Assembly (NCBI GenBank): GCA_001414345.1
Contig: LLCB01000304.1
Location: forward strand, 1 to 64,000
Reading direction: 5' to 3'
DNA length: 64,000 nucleotides
Source of the DNA: Hymenoscyphus infarciens
Taxonomy: Eukaryota; Ascomycota; Leotiomycetes; Helotiales; Helotiaceae
In this document: one piece after another, positions 22,980 to 34,529 of the stretch
Layout: each line of letters begins with the position of its first letter
Numbering within the stretch: the stretch's first letter is position 1
Made by a program: the position numbers and the translations under genes
Notes under the pieces: model-generated
Databases searched by the model: none
What the model was told of the DNA's origin: nothing
Seen by the model: the letters and a program-made list of their open reading frames with translations, nothing else

Positions 22980-25930
22980 TTATATAAGATATCTATAGAA
23001 AAGTTATTAGCTATAAAGGAATATATCTTAGAGAATCTCTATAAAGGGTTTATTAAATATAGCTAGTCTCCTTTTATTACTCTTATTTTATTTATAAAGA
23101 AAGTAGATAGAAGGCTATGTTTTTATATTAACTTTTAAAAACTTAATAATCTTACTTAAAAAGACTATTATCTATTACCTCTAATTAATAAAACGCTTAT
23201 ATATATTAGTTAAGCTTATATTTTTACTAAGCTAGATATCTAGTAAGCCTTCTACTATATACGAATAGATCTAGACGCTAAGGAATTAACTACTTTTTAT
23301 ACCTACTATAGAATATATAAGTATAAGGTTCTACCGTTTAGTCTAATAAATAGCTTATTTACCTACTAATACTATATAAACGATGTCTTATTTAACTATC
23401 TAGATAACTTCTACTCTACCTACTTAGATAATATCCTTATCTACTTATTAAATGTTCTTAAATATAAAGAGTATATATAAAAAGTCTTTTAACGTTTTAA
23501 GAATACTAAGTTATAGGTCGATATTAAGAAGTGCGAGTTCGACGTTAAGAAGACGAAATATCTTAGGTTTATTATTAGTACTAACAGTATTAAAGTAGAC
23601 CTTAAAAAGGTCTTAGTAGTATAGAAATAGTAAGCTCTAAAGATAGTAAAAAGCGTTTAGAACTTCCTTAGTTTCTATAACTTCTATTAAAGGTTTATCT
23701 AGAACTATAGTATAATTATAAAGCCCTTAGTATATCTAACGTAGAATAATATACCTTTTAATTTTAATAAGGAGTACTAAGAAGCGTTTGAAGACCTAAA
23801 AGTAGTACTTACCTCTATACTAATCCTCTACTACTACTCTCTTAATCTCTTTACTATAATCGAAATAGACGCTTTAGATAGAATTATTACTAGAGTATTA
23901 TAATAATAATAAGCTAATAAAGAATAGTATTCTATAGCCTACTTTAGTAAGACTATATCTCTAGCTAAGTATAACTATAAAATATATAATAAAGAGCTAC
24001 TTACTATTATACGCTTACTTATAGAATAGAGACTAGAACTATAAAGTACTTATTCGAAAATCTATATTTATACTAATCATAAGGCGCTTAAGTACTTTAT
24101 AACTACTAAGTAACTTACTACTTGTTAAGCGAGGTAGGCTAAAGCCTTAGCTAAGTACTATTTTATTATTATATTTCGTTTAAGGCGTAAGAATAGTAAG
24201 ATAGATACTTTAACTTATAAAGTAAATAAGATACACTTATAAAAGGAACTTAAAGAGTAGTACTAGACCTATATACTCTTAATAAAGGAATAAGTTAATA
24301 TAGAAGCGCTTAAAGACCTAGGAGTTAAAATAAGCTCGATTACACTAGCTCTAGTTAATAATAACTACTTCTAAGAATTATTTATACTTTTAAAACGAAT
24401 CTACTAAGTAAATAAGGATACTATAATACTTTAAGCTATATAAGTATAAGCTAAAACTAATACTAATTCCTTATATACCTTAGAGGAAGGCTTTTTACTT
24501 TACTAAAACTACTTAGTAGTACTAGACGTAGATATACTAAGAATAGATCTAATTTATAAGGCTTATAATTAGATACTTTTAGCTTACTTAAGGAGGGATA
24601 AGATCTACTAGATTCTACGTTTAAGATATATCTAGTAAAATATAAAAGCTAATATTATAAGATACGTATAAAACTGTTATAATTATAGAAGAGTAGACGT
24701 TCCTTAAGATAAAACACTTAGCTATTTATACCTACTCCTAATACTACTATATATATAGTAATATATAACTATAGATTTTAAGTCTTTTCTAGTTAATAAG
24801 TATAGTTATAATAACATATTTATAGTAATAGACTACTTATTTAAATAGTCTATTTTAATACCCTACTATAAGAATATTACTTCTAAATAGATAGTAAGGT
24901 TATATATTAAACACGTTCTACGATATTATAGGATTCTAGAAAGTATAATATTAGATAGAGGCCCTTACTTTATTACCGTATTCTAGAGAGAGTTTACTTA
25001 AATCCTAGGTGTTTAGCTTTAACTCTTAACTATAAACTACGCTTAAATAGATAGCTAGACTAAGATTATAAATTAATACCTTAATTAGCACTTATAGCTA
25101 TATATTAATTATTATTATACTAATTAGTCTAAGATCCTTTTAATAATAGACTATATATAGTTAGTACTACCTTATAGTACTATTAGAATATCGCCTTTTA
25201 AGTTATAAAAGGGATATATACTAAGAACCTCGTTTAACTAGTAAATACTAGAACTAGCTAATATAAAAGAATAGCTATTATAAGAAGAAGTTATAATAGT
25301 TACGAAGATAATCTAAGAAGTCTTAGATATTAGCTAAGTAAATATATTAAAAGCTTAATAGAAGAAGGAATAAGATATAAATAAATATAGATAAGATATT
25401 GATTTTAAAGTAGGAGATATAGTCTTCGTTATAATAAAGGACTAAGTAACTTAACGACTAAGCTAAAAGCTAGACTACTAGATAGCTAGCTCTTTTAAGA
25501 TCCTTAAAGAAGTAGGTTCTACTTTCTAATTATAACTACTAGCTTCTATTAAAGTTTACTCTATCTTCATCTCTAAGAAGTTATATAAGGCTATAGACAA
25601 CCCCTTACTAGGATAGATAGTTATACTACCTCTACTAATTATTATAAATAAAGAAGAGAAATAGGAAGTCGAAGAAATACTAGCTAGTAAGAAGAGATAA
25701 TAGTCCCTCTATTACTAAATTAAGTAGAAAAGCTATAATAAAGACCTTAATTAATATCTAGCTTAATAACTAATATATATACTATAACTAGTAGAGAGGT
25801 TCTATTTAGAGAAGCTAAAAATAGCTAGTCTCTCGGAAGCTCTTCTACTATAGAAAACAGTATATAAGGCTAGGAGGGAGGATTATAACGAGCTAGAGCT
25901 TAATACTTCTATATTAAAAGAGGATAAAGC
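22980..25930 (+). pseudogene. RIP-destroyed pol (RT, RNase H, integrase) of element G
   Basis: Recognisable words in one frame are KLLAIKEYILENLYKGFI, LCFYINF, AYIFTKLDI, ELTTFYTYYRIYKYKVLP, YLDNILIYL, EFDVKKTKYLRFII, EAFEDLKVVLTSILIL (RNase H entry), IAYFSKTISLAKYNY, NHKALKYFITTK, then ILDRGPYFITVF and FKVGDIVFVIIKD in the integrase half. The frame is dense in TAA/TAG from former CAA, CAG or TGG. The catalytic YLDD is YLDN. Confidence 0.85.
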
Positions 25931-25967
25931 CGCTTAGTTATAAGGGGCTCTTTTAAAGAGGGGGTAG

Positions 25968-26158
25968 TATAATAGTCCTAGTTATATACGTTACTTACAT
26001 AACCAGGTTAGCCTAAGGCTTTACCGAGGCTTCGCTTAATATATATAAATAAAGCTAGAGTACTTATACTCTTCGCTTTTCTCTTTAGTTTAGTTTTCCT
26101 CAATACTAGGTACTATTCTACAAGCACTCTCTTTGTGTATTTATAGAGAGCCGTTATA
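25968..26158 (+). repeat. 3' LTR of element G (191 bp)
   Basis: Same length as the 5' copy and differing almost only by C-to-T and G-to-A. It starts TATAATAGTCC and ends GCCGTTATA. GATAA follows directly. Confidence 0.92.
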
Positions 26159-26163
26159 GATAA

Positions 26164-26794
26164 GACCTTTTAAAATACTAGATTATATAAGATACTTCTA
26201 TAGACTAAAACTTCTAAAAGAATTATTAATTTATAATGTTTTTACCTCTAATATACTTTTAAAAGATCTAAATACTCTTCTACTAGAATAAGAGGCTCTA
26301 GAGCTCTTACTAGATATTATTTAAAGTATATAAGAATAGAAGATATAAGAAATACTTAGTAGTAAACTTTTTAAAAGATAGCTATAATACTAGGTAAAAT
26401 AGGTTAGATATAAATTAGATTCTACTTAGTATCTTATAGATAATTTTTAGAGTTTACTATATTATCTAAAAGACTTTTATACTAAATATCTAAAAGAGTT
26501 AAAACTATCTTAACTCTTTTCTAAATAGATTAATATATAGGAATTAAATAAGAATTAAGTAAAAAGAGTTAAATTATAAAACTCTATTAATACCTTCTAA
26601 TTCTAGTTACTTTTAATAAAGAACTTATAATAAAAACCTAAGATAAAATACTAACTAGTAGGAATATTTAAAGTTAATAAAGAACTAAGACTAAGTTACT
26701 ACTAAAACAAAGCTTATACTACCTCTTCTTTCTCTAACTTATTCTTCTCTCTACTCTTCTAAGTATAAGAAGCCTAAACTAGCTCTTCCTCTAC
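26164..26794 (+). pseudogene. C-terminal (chromodomain-like) remnant of element A pol
   Basis: One plus-strand frame reads VKQVGYKLDSTQYLIDNFQS with stops and LYYLKDFYTKYLKEL. The spacing resembles the chromodomain tail of fungal Gypsy integrases (a YxVKWxGY-like start and a WYPASNFxxxPxxLxxFHxxYP-like end). It continues element A after the G insertion and is then cut by element E. Confidence 0.6.
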
Positions 26795-26799
26795 CTTCT

Positions 26800-27150
26800 T
26801 ATGACGGCATACCGTCCTATATAGCCGATATTACGTAACATATGCCGTATATATTAGCTTTTAGTAGTTGTTGTTTTATATTATCTAATTTAGAAAGGTT
26901 ACGTCCGTCCGGACTTTCAGACGTACTTCGTAGAGTTCGGGCTTTTGTATTAGCCGACGTATGTCGTTGTTCGGTTTCGTACTTCTTTTGTATTATCTGA
27001 AACCTCTTATATATAGTAGTCTACTCCTAGAGTTAGAAAAGACTAGTTATTATTTTCTTCTATATTAGTATCTAGTATCTATATACGTTATTCTACTATA
27101 TATACTCCTATATATCTCTACTATAGTTATATATATTTCGTACTATTATA
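26800..27150 (+). repeat. 5' LTR of element E (351 bp)
   Basis: It starts TATGACGGCATACCGTCC and ends CGTACTATTATA. Its left end matches the LTR at 1682, and its last 130 bases match LTRs at 30647, 50385 and 53426. Confidence 0.85.
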
Positions 27151-27959
27151 TAAAAACAATAACTCTTCTTCGCCGGTAATAGTCTTAATAATATCTCCTT
27201 TAAGCTTATCGCTACTCTTTATTTAAAAGTCGATTCACTCTTAATTTAGAATATTATAACGATATTCTTATATAGCCGAGTAATTAGAGACTACTTAGAC
27301 AGCTAGTAATAGTAGGGTTTATTATCTATATAAATAGCTAGTAAAAATCGTGTTTTAGTATATATTAAGAGATTAGAATATACTAAGTATTTCTTAAGAG
27401 TTCTAATAACTCTAGATTCGGTGAATAAGTTAACTTATAATAGTTATCTAGAAGGCTTCTGAATCTGATCTTACTCTCTCTCTCTTTATTTAATATTTAA
27501 TATATTAGAATCCGGAGCGATCTCTGGTCTCTTCTAAGCTCCGCTCTTAAGCGTAGAGCTCTCTCTTAGAGAATAAAGTTAAGCCTCTACTAAAAGGTTC
27601 TTGACTTAGTACCGTACTCCTAAGAATAACAAAGGTAAAGGCTTAGCGCCTAGAAGCTAGAGAGATTAATAGGACTTCTCTAATATAGACGAGATACGAG
27701 GTATAATCTAAGCTATAGAGGCTAAGAATTAAGAAAAAGAATAGAGAATTTTAGAGTAAGATAATCGGATTATCTAATTATTAGACCTAGTATAGTAAAT
27801 CAGTCGATAACTACTAAATAACGACTAAAGTCTAAGTCTTATCTAACCTATATAAACACCTCTTTCTATCTCTTTAAACTGTTATCGTAGGCGAGACTCT
27901 ACCTCTAATATTTCTTTCTTATAATAATCTACTCTATGCTTATAATCTAAAAGCATCTT

Positions 27960-28800
27960 AAAAGCTCTTTAACTTATTAAAAGTAAGATTATAAAAAAAA
28001 TTGAACTTTTAGATAATAGTATTTCACTTATATATAAGTAATAGAGAATATTAATATATAATTAACTCTATATAAACGCCGACTATTATTAGACGCCTTT
28101 AACTTATAAAGCTCTTATTTAGAGAACGATAACGAAACTTGCCTAGAACTACTTAGAGCTCTAATATAAGTCTAATATAAGTAAGATAGTATTTAAGGAT
28201 TATAAAGAAATAATTAAACTTCTTAATATCGACTATCTAATAGGTTATAAGAAGAAGGATATCTAAAACGCCTTTTAGTCTCTTTAGATAGAATAGAAGA
28301 GTTATATAAGAGAAAGTTTTATAGAATTTAAAAGTTACTTTTCAAGTATAGTAATACTTAGAGAAGTATTTAAATAAGATAAGTTCTACTATATATAGGA
28401 TAAGCTTACGCCTTAGCTTTAAACCTAATTAGTTAATAGTAAGAGGTACTAGAATACTAACTTTAATAAGATAGTAAAAGACTTATTATTTATAGATAAG
28501 AAACTGCGTTATAATACTAAGTTATATATAACTAGTATAATAAGTACTAAAAAACCTGTTATAATAAGCTTATTATACTAAAAGCTTAATACTAACTAAA
28601 CCTTATCTAGTTTCTTAATAAAACCCTTACTACTCTTATATAGACTTTATTCTACTTCTTAAAAAACTTCTTAAACTTCTAGGCTCTCTTCTACTAGCGA
28701 AAGATTAAAGACTTCGTCTATAGACCGACTCTCTACTAGTATAAAGTGCTATAATTATAGGAAACCTAGGTATATTAAGCCTAACTATTCTGATCTACCT
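27960..28800 (+). pseudogene. RIP-damaged gag of element E
   Basis: Same gag family as in element A, less eroded. The zinc knuckle at about 28744-28791 reads KCYNYRKPRYIKPNY: the first cysteine survives, the others and the histidine are tyrosine, the glycines arginine. Frames are broken by stops. Confidence 0.72.
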
Positions 28801-29018
28801 AGTATTAACGAGATAGAGAAGGACGATTAAGAAGAGAAGAACTTACTTTTATATATATATATATAATATATATATATATTCTAGAAGACAAGTTAGTATA
28901 TAAGAATATATCTAATTAGAAGGTATTCTTACTATTTATATTATTTAGATAAAAAGAAAAGAAGAAGAGAAGTTAGAATTAGAGAAAAGTCGCCTACTAA
29001 TATACTACTTATAATAAT

Positions 29019-30288
29019 TATGACGGTTTCAGACTAGACCTATTATATAACTTCTCACTACCTAGCAGAATCCTATATATTAGTATCGTTCAGAGCTGTC
29101 TTCGCTCTTTACCTTTAGTTTTCGCGTTAATAACCATAAATAGACTACTTTTCTACTCTACTCTTATATTGTTATTATATTAAACTAAAGATTACTCTTC
29201 TTATTAGACTTCTTAACCTTACTTCTATTCCAGCCTCTCTGCCGCCGACTCTGCGAACCTCTTTAAAAAACGGCTTCCTAGACCCCTCGCTAGCGACTCT
29301 CGAATCGACACCTAGCTTAAGACCCTCTCTCTAGCGTCTACGGACTTCTATTCTAGCCTCTCTGCCGCCGACTCTGTAAACCCCTTTAAAAACGGCTTCC
29401 TAGACCCCTCGCCAGCGACCCCTAAATCGACACCAAGCTACGAACCCCTATCTAGTATCTTCGGATCCCCTCTCTCTAGCGTCTACGGACCCCCCCCTCT
29501 CTCTTTAAATAGCTAGCATCTAACTGCTCTGACAATAGACTCTAACATCGTACGCTAGGCATATAACTTTAGCTCTCTTATTAAAAAGAAATATTAATAT
29601 ACTCGCGTAATCGACGCTTCAACAAGATAGCTTATCTAGCTCGTTATTAGTTAATCTAAGCCTCTTGCTGATAAGAAGGAGCCTTAATCCAAGCCTCCTA
29701 CCAATAAGAAGGAGCCTTAATCTAAGCCTTCTACTCTTAAGGAGCTCTACGCCCCGACGAGAGAAGCCTTTCAAGTAGACCTTCTTACTTTTGGCTATAT
29801 TGTTTTCCAACAACTCTCGAAGCCTCCTCCTTCTCCTCCTGATATTACGAAAGCTCTTAAAGCCTATACTTCAGTAATCGACAAAATCGTAGGAGTATAC
29901 ACTAGTCGCTTAGCGGATTATATAGATTAGTATTAGAGAGCGAACATAGAGAGTTTTAGGCAACTCGGCGTATAGCTAGTATCTCACTACTCATATAGAG
30001 CTGGCATCTCACTGCTTATACAGAGCTAACATCTCACAGCTGCCTTAGTAGAAGAAAGGATATGTGGATAGATAAGTATACGGGTTTCTATAGAGCTCGA
30101 GAGCGAGCTCTACTAAAGAGAGGGAAATGTGACGGTTTTAGACTAGACCTGTCATATAACTCCTCACTATCTAGCAGAATCCTATATATTAGCATCGTTT
30201 AGAGCTGTCTTTGCTCTTTACTTTTAGTTTTCGCGTTAATAACCACGAATAGACTACTTTTCTACTCTACTTCTGTATTATTGTTATA
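29019..30288 (+). mobile_element. Small non-autonomous LTR element B (1.27 kb)
   Basis: 161-bp LTRs at 29019-29179 and 30128-30288 are flanked by the target duplication ATAAT (29014-29018, 30289-30293). The 3' LTR still starts with the intact TGTGACGG, after AGAGAGGGAAA. The 948-bp interior has a direct repeat (about 29228-29330 and 29348-29450, each with CTCTGCCGCCGACTCTG and GGCTTCCTAGACCCCTCG). Beyond it is a mildly damaged plus-strand frame (about 29640-30060, including PTREAFQVDLLTFGYIVFQQ and VIDKIVGVYTSRLADYI) that I do not recognise. No polymerase is present. It is the youngest-looking insertion of the block. Confidence 0.88.
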
Positions 30289-30646
30289 ATAATAGCTATT
30301 ACTTTACGATTGTTATTTATTACTTAATAATTACTATTATAATATACGATAATAGTAAGAATATAATAACTCTATAGTAGTATACCGCTTTCTACTTACT
30401 AGCTAATTATTAGCTTCTCTTCTATTTATATTCTATTATTATATAGTATATAGTAGTAAACAAAGAGCGATTAGCTCTTAAACGATAATACTACTATCTA
30501 CTAACCCTACTTCGACTACTAGATACTATAATAGTAAGATAAGTTATATTCTTTATAATAAAAAGATAAATAATACTCTAATCGACCTAATACTATACTA
30601 ATCGATAACCGAAGACTCGGAATAAGTCCTTTTAAAGAAGAGAGGA

Positions 30647-31136
30647 TATAATAGCACGCTATCCTAGATTATTATATAATAGCTAGATTATTATATAATA
30701 GTACTATTCTAAATTATTAGTATTTATAAAACTACCGATACCTTTAAGTAGTACTAATACCTCTAATATCTCTAGAGCTAAGATTACAAATAACTAATAC
30801 TTCTATAAACGAAGTACTAAAGGTATTAATATCTAATATTTATATATAGAAGAGATTAAGGTTTAGATATTATATATTTAGCTTTCTAAAGAATCAGAGG
30901 TTATATATTTAGCTTTTTAGCTCTTATTATTTAATATTAGCTATATTAGATAGAGCTTAGTTATTATTATTATTAGAACTTAGAAGCTTCTAAACTCTTA
31001 TATATAAACGTTTATATTTAGTATAGAAGAGAGATAGTTATTATTTTCTTCTATATTAGTACTTAGTATCTATATACGTTATTCTACTATACACACTTCT
31101 ATATACCTCTACTATAGTTATATATATTTCGTGTTA
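30647..31136 (+). repeat. LTR copy X, plus orientation
   Basis: It starts TATAATAGCACGCTATCC after the purine tract AAGAAGAGAGGA and ends TTTCGTG, with the usual CTATTATA end lost. It is nearly identical to the reverse complement of 31228-31722. Confidence 0.8.
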
Positions 31137-31227
31137 AGAGAGAGAGATATAACGGTATACCGTCTTATATAGCTGATATTACGTAATATATGCCGTATAT
31201 ATTAGCTTTTAGTAGTTATTATTTTTA

Positions 31228-31722
31228 TATAATAGCACGAAATATATATAACTATAGTAGAGACATATAGAAGTGCGTATAGTAAAATAACGTATATAGA
31301 TACTAGATACTAATATAGAAGAAAATAATAACTATCTCTCTTCTATACTAAACATAAACGTCTATATATAAGAGTTTAGAAACTTCTAAGTTCTAATAAT
31401 AATAATAACTAAGCTTTATCTAATATAGCTAATACTAAATAATAAGAGCTAAAAAGCTAAATATATAACCTCTAATTCTTTAGAAAGCTAAATATATAAC
31501 ATTTAAACCTTAATCTCTTCTATATATAAATATCAGATATTAATACCTTTAGTACTTTACTTATAGAAGTATTAGTTATTTATAATCTCGGCTCTAGAGA
31601 TATTAGAGGTATTAGTACTACTTAGAGGTATTAGTAGTTTTACAAATACTAATAATTTAGAATAGTACTATTATATAATAATCTAGCTATTATATAATAA
31701 TCTAGAATAGCGTGCTATTACA
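31228..31722 (-). repeat. LTR copy X', inverted (495 bp)
   Basis: Read on the minus strand it starts TGTAATAGCACGCTATTC and ends CGTGCTATTATA. It has a 12-bp terminal inverted repeat and pairs with copy X over almost its full length across a gap of about 90 bases. Confidence 0.82.
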
Positions 31723-32885
31723 CTCCTTCTTATAAGAACAATTCTTACTTTAATAACCTTCTATAATAGGCTTAGAAGAGAACGCCTATAAACTCTTTAA
31801 ATAGGCCTTAAAGAAGACTCGAACCTAGGTTTAGATAGAAGTCTTACTCTCTATAGTACTATATAAGAACTATTAAATATTAGTAACTAAAACCTATCTA
31901 ATAAGTAAGAGGTACTTATAGTAACCTTAGTATAAAGCGTCTAAGTCTTCTCTAAGAGAGCGAACTATATCTTTAGACTATTCTTTAATACCTCTATACT
32001 AGTAACAACTAATACCTTATCTAAAGCCTTAGTAGCTCTCTTAATCTCCTTCTTCTCCTTCTTAAGCTTAAGCTTATTAAACTCCTTTCTTATAAACTAT
32101 AGTAACTACCTAAGTTAGAATAGATTTAGTATATATTTAGAATTAAACTTACTAAGATATATATAGTATTCTACTCTATATAGTACTTATACTTCTTTAA
32201 CTTAGGCTTCTTAAAAGCGTATATATAATCTCTATTTCAAGATTTTATCTAAAAACACTAAATATATAGATAGTTAGAAGTATACTAGGAGAATATAAGA
32301 GAGGTATTTTACTATATTAGATTAGCCTTAAATTAAGCCTAATTAAAAGAAGAAAGACTTACTTTTATAAATATATAATATATATATATATATTCTAGAA
32401 TATAAGTTAGTATATAAGAATATATCTAATTAGAAGATATTCTTATTATATATATATTATTTAAATAAAAAGAAAAGAAGAAGAGAAGTTAGAATTAGAG
32501 AAAAGTTACTTACTAATATACTACTTATAATAATATCTATTACTTTATAATTATTATTTATTACTTAATAATTACTATTATAATATATAATAATAGTAAG
32601 AATATAATAACTCTATAGTAACGTACTACTTTCTACTTAATAGCTAATAATCAGCCTCTCTTCTATTTTCATCTATTATTATATAGTTTATAATAGTAAA
32701 TAAAGAGTAATTAGCTCTTAAATAATAATACTACTAGCTATTAACCTCACTCTAACTACTAGACACTATAATAGTAGATAAGTTATATTCTTTATAATAA
32801 ATAGATAAATAATACTCTTATTAATCTAATACTATACTAATTAATAACTAAAGACTTAGAATAAGTCTTTTTTAAAAAGAAGGAA

Positions 32886-33259
32886 TATAATAGTATACTA
32901 TCTTAAATTACTAGTATTTATAAAACTACTAATACCTCTATAATTAACTCTATACTTATAAAATAGAAGATACTAAAAGAAGTAAGATTCGAATATTATA
33001 TATTTTACTTTAAGACTTTATATATTTAGCTTTAAAGCTCTTATTATTTTAGTAGCTATATTAAGAGAGGCTTGATTATTATTCTTATTAAGACTTAGTA
33101 GTCTCTAACCTCTTATATATAGATATTTATACTTAGTATAAAAGAAGAATAGTTTTTTCTTTTCTTCTATATTAGTATCTAGTATTTATATATATTATTC
33201 TATCTTAAGCGTACTCTTATATACCTCTTCTCTAGTAGTATATATTTCGTATTATTATA
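32886..33259 (+). repeat. 3' LTR of element A (374 bp)
   Basis: It starts TATAATAGTATACTATC after AAAGAAGGAA and ends GTATTATTATA. GAATA follows. It aligns with 15183-15556 without length change. Confidence 0.88.
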
Positions 33260-33264
33260 GAATA

Positions 33265-34500
33265 TTAGAGAATTTTTAAAGTTTTATATAAATAAGTAAC
33301 TTAAGATAAGTAAGAATAATAATACTAAAGAGAGTAAAAGATTATACTAGGCTAGTGAAATAAAACTATTTTATCTTATATTTAATATATTCTCGCTTCT
33401 TCTATATAGGAAACGCTATTCTATAACTAACGCTAGCATAGGTACTATGCTAGTATATAAAATTAGTGAAATTTTAATATATTCACTCTTACTAGAAAAC
33501 AATCGCTACTACCTTTCTAAAAAGGACTAGTCTTATCTAAAAAAGTGGTATAAATAGAGTAAAAAAAGCTTATAATAATAATAAATTAATAAACTATATA
33601 CGATCGAATAAAGCGCTTAAAAAGTTAATTCAAAGCTTAAAAGGCTTAAATCCGAGGACTTTTCTTAATCGTATACTAATTACTTAATCGAGCTAGTACT
33701 TTCTCTTTACGTCGCTCTTTTCTAGTATACTCTTCTATTACTTTTCATAAAAGGTTATACTAAAGTCTCTAGTAATCTGCTTATTAACTTCTATCTATAT
33801 CTCTACCTTACTCCCGTTATATCGATATCGAAGTATTAGTATTAGATCGAGTAGTATATCTAGCTACTAATTTATAGACGATCTGCTATTTACGTTGAAT
33901 AGGCAAAAGACTTAAATTTATTTACTTTATTATATAAATCGTACTTAATCTTAACAGATAGGTATAAGAGAGTGTCTCTTCTACTAGAGAGTCTAGAGAG
34001 CTAGCTCTCTAGTAAAAAGACAAGTGTCTTATACTATTACTATTAGAATATGTCTAGAAGTTAAGCGATACTCTAAAGAGGTAAAACTAAGGTTATTCCC
34101 ACTTTTTAGAGAAGTCGATATTTTCATCAGTTTAACTAGTTTAACTAGTTAAGTATATATTTAAGTATTCTATAAGTATTAGGCACTTTTATAAAACTAT
34201 TTAAGTTATATCTATAGTTTCTAGAGTATTAGTAATTAGAAATATAATAATATATATATACGATATAAAAGGGTTTTAGAATGCTTCTAGAGTGAATAGG
34301 AGGATAAGGGGGTGAATCACGTGGTGGCGTGCCTAGTAGGCCAGGGACCCCTGCTAGCGTTGGCTATAGAATAGCGTAACTCTTTTATATATATAAACGT
34401 GTCTACTACTAATTCTTCAAAAAAAAAAAAGGTTAGAAAGTAGTAAACCTCTCCGAAGTAGTGATTTCAGTATTCTATAAGAAATAGTCTCTATTGTCAA
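33265..34500. other. Repeat-derived DNA without recognisable gene
   Basis: Moderately AT-rich, with more CA/TG than the elements. It holds two small palindromes, CTAGCATAGGTACTATGCTAG near 33432 and CTAGAGAGCTAGCTCTCTAG near 33992, and a direct repeat TTTAACTAG near 34130-34150. No open frame or transposon motif could be identified. Confidence 0.4.
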
Positions 34501-34529
34501 CTGTATTTGGATTTAGATCACTTAAGTAA

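Larger units (their letters stand above)
20359..26158 (+). mobile_element. Ty3/Gypsy element G (5.8 kb), complete but RIP-inactivated
   Basis: Two 191-bp LTRs (20359-20549, 25968-26158) are flanked by the target duplication GATAA (20354-20358, 26159-26163). A polypurine tract AAAGAGGGGGTAG precedes the 3' LTR. Plus-strand order is gag with zinc knuckle (about 21790-21838), protease/linker, reverse transcriptase (about 22980-23700, YLDN at 23421-23432, DIKKCEFDVKK), RNase H (about 23750-24250), integrase (about 24560-25250, including DRGPYFITVF) and a C-terminal segment to about 25930. Stop codons are of the C-to-T/G-to-A type throughout. It lies inside element A and is therefore younger than A. 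Confidence 0.93.
26800..31722 (+). mobile_element. Gag-bearing LTR element E with rearranged 3' end, nested in A
   Basis: The 5' LTR is 26800-27150. The left flank CTTCT (26795-26799) and right flank CTCCT (31723-31727) differ by a single C-to-T and are best read as its target duplication. The internal region carries a gag relic (27960-28800) and then jumps straight to a tail like that of element A (compare 28841-29018 plus 30289-30646 with 32349-32885), with no polymerase. Element B sits inside it at 29019-30288. The 3' end is rearranged. An LTR-like copy (30647-31136), an 80-bp piece of the same LTR type as the 5' LTR (31146-31226) and an inverted LTR copy (31228-31722) follow one another. 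Confidence 0.75.
15183..33259 (+). mobile_element. Ty3/Gypsy element A, RIP-inactivated, carrying nested insertions
   Basis: It is bounded by 374-bp LTRs (15183-15556 and 32886-33259) and by the target duplication GAATA (15178-15182 and 33260-33264). Removing the nested elements G and E leaves about 7.3 kb, a normal Gypsy length. Plus-strand relics in order are gag (about 16400-17300, zinc knuckle 17194-17240), reverse transcriptase (about 18400-19080, with IFTKLDIR, YLDN at 18789-18800 and DIKKSEFN), integrase (about 19340-20340) and a chromodomain-like end (about 26300-26800). The RNase H part looks shortened around 19200. Every frame is interrupted by many TAA/TAG codons of the CAA/CAG-to-stop type. 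The 3' LTR follows a short purine tract. Confidence 0.9.

Noticed and set aside
29619..29813. Minus-strand frame rich in Leu and Arg inside element B
   Set aside because: It is the complement of the repeated GATAAGAAGGAGCC units. Low-complexity product, not a gene.
31723..32340. Minus-strand frame resembling a Fot/pogo transposase tail
   Set aside because: The similarity is vague, and the position is explained as the continuation of element A after the E insertion.
33432..33452. Short palindrome as a transposon end or terminator
   Set aside because: No partner repeat nearby and no coding relic. Too short to interpret.
12601..34500. AT block as a centromere
   Set aside because: Composition would fit, but the content is explained by nested LTR elements. 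Nothing in the sequence distinguishes a centromere.
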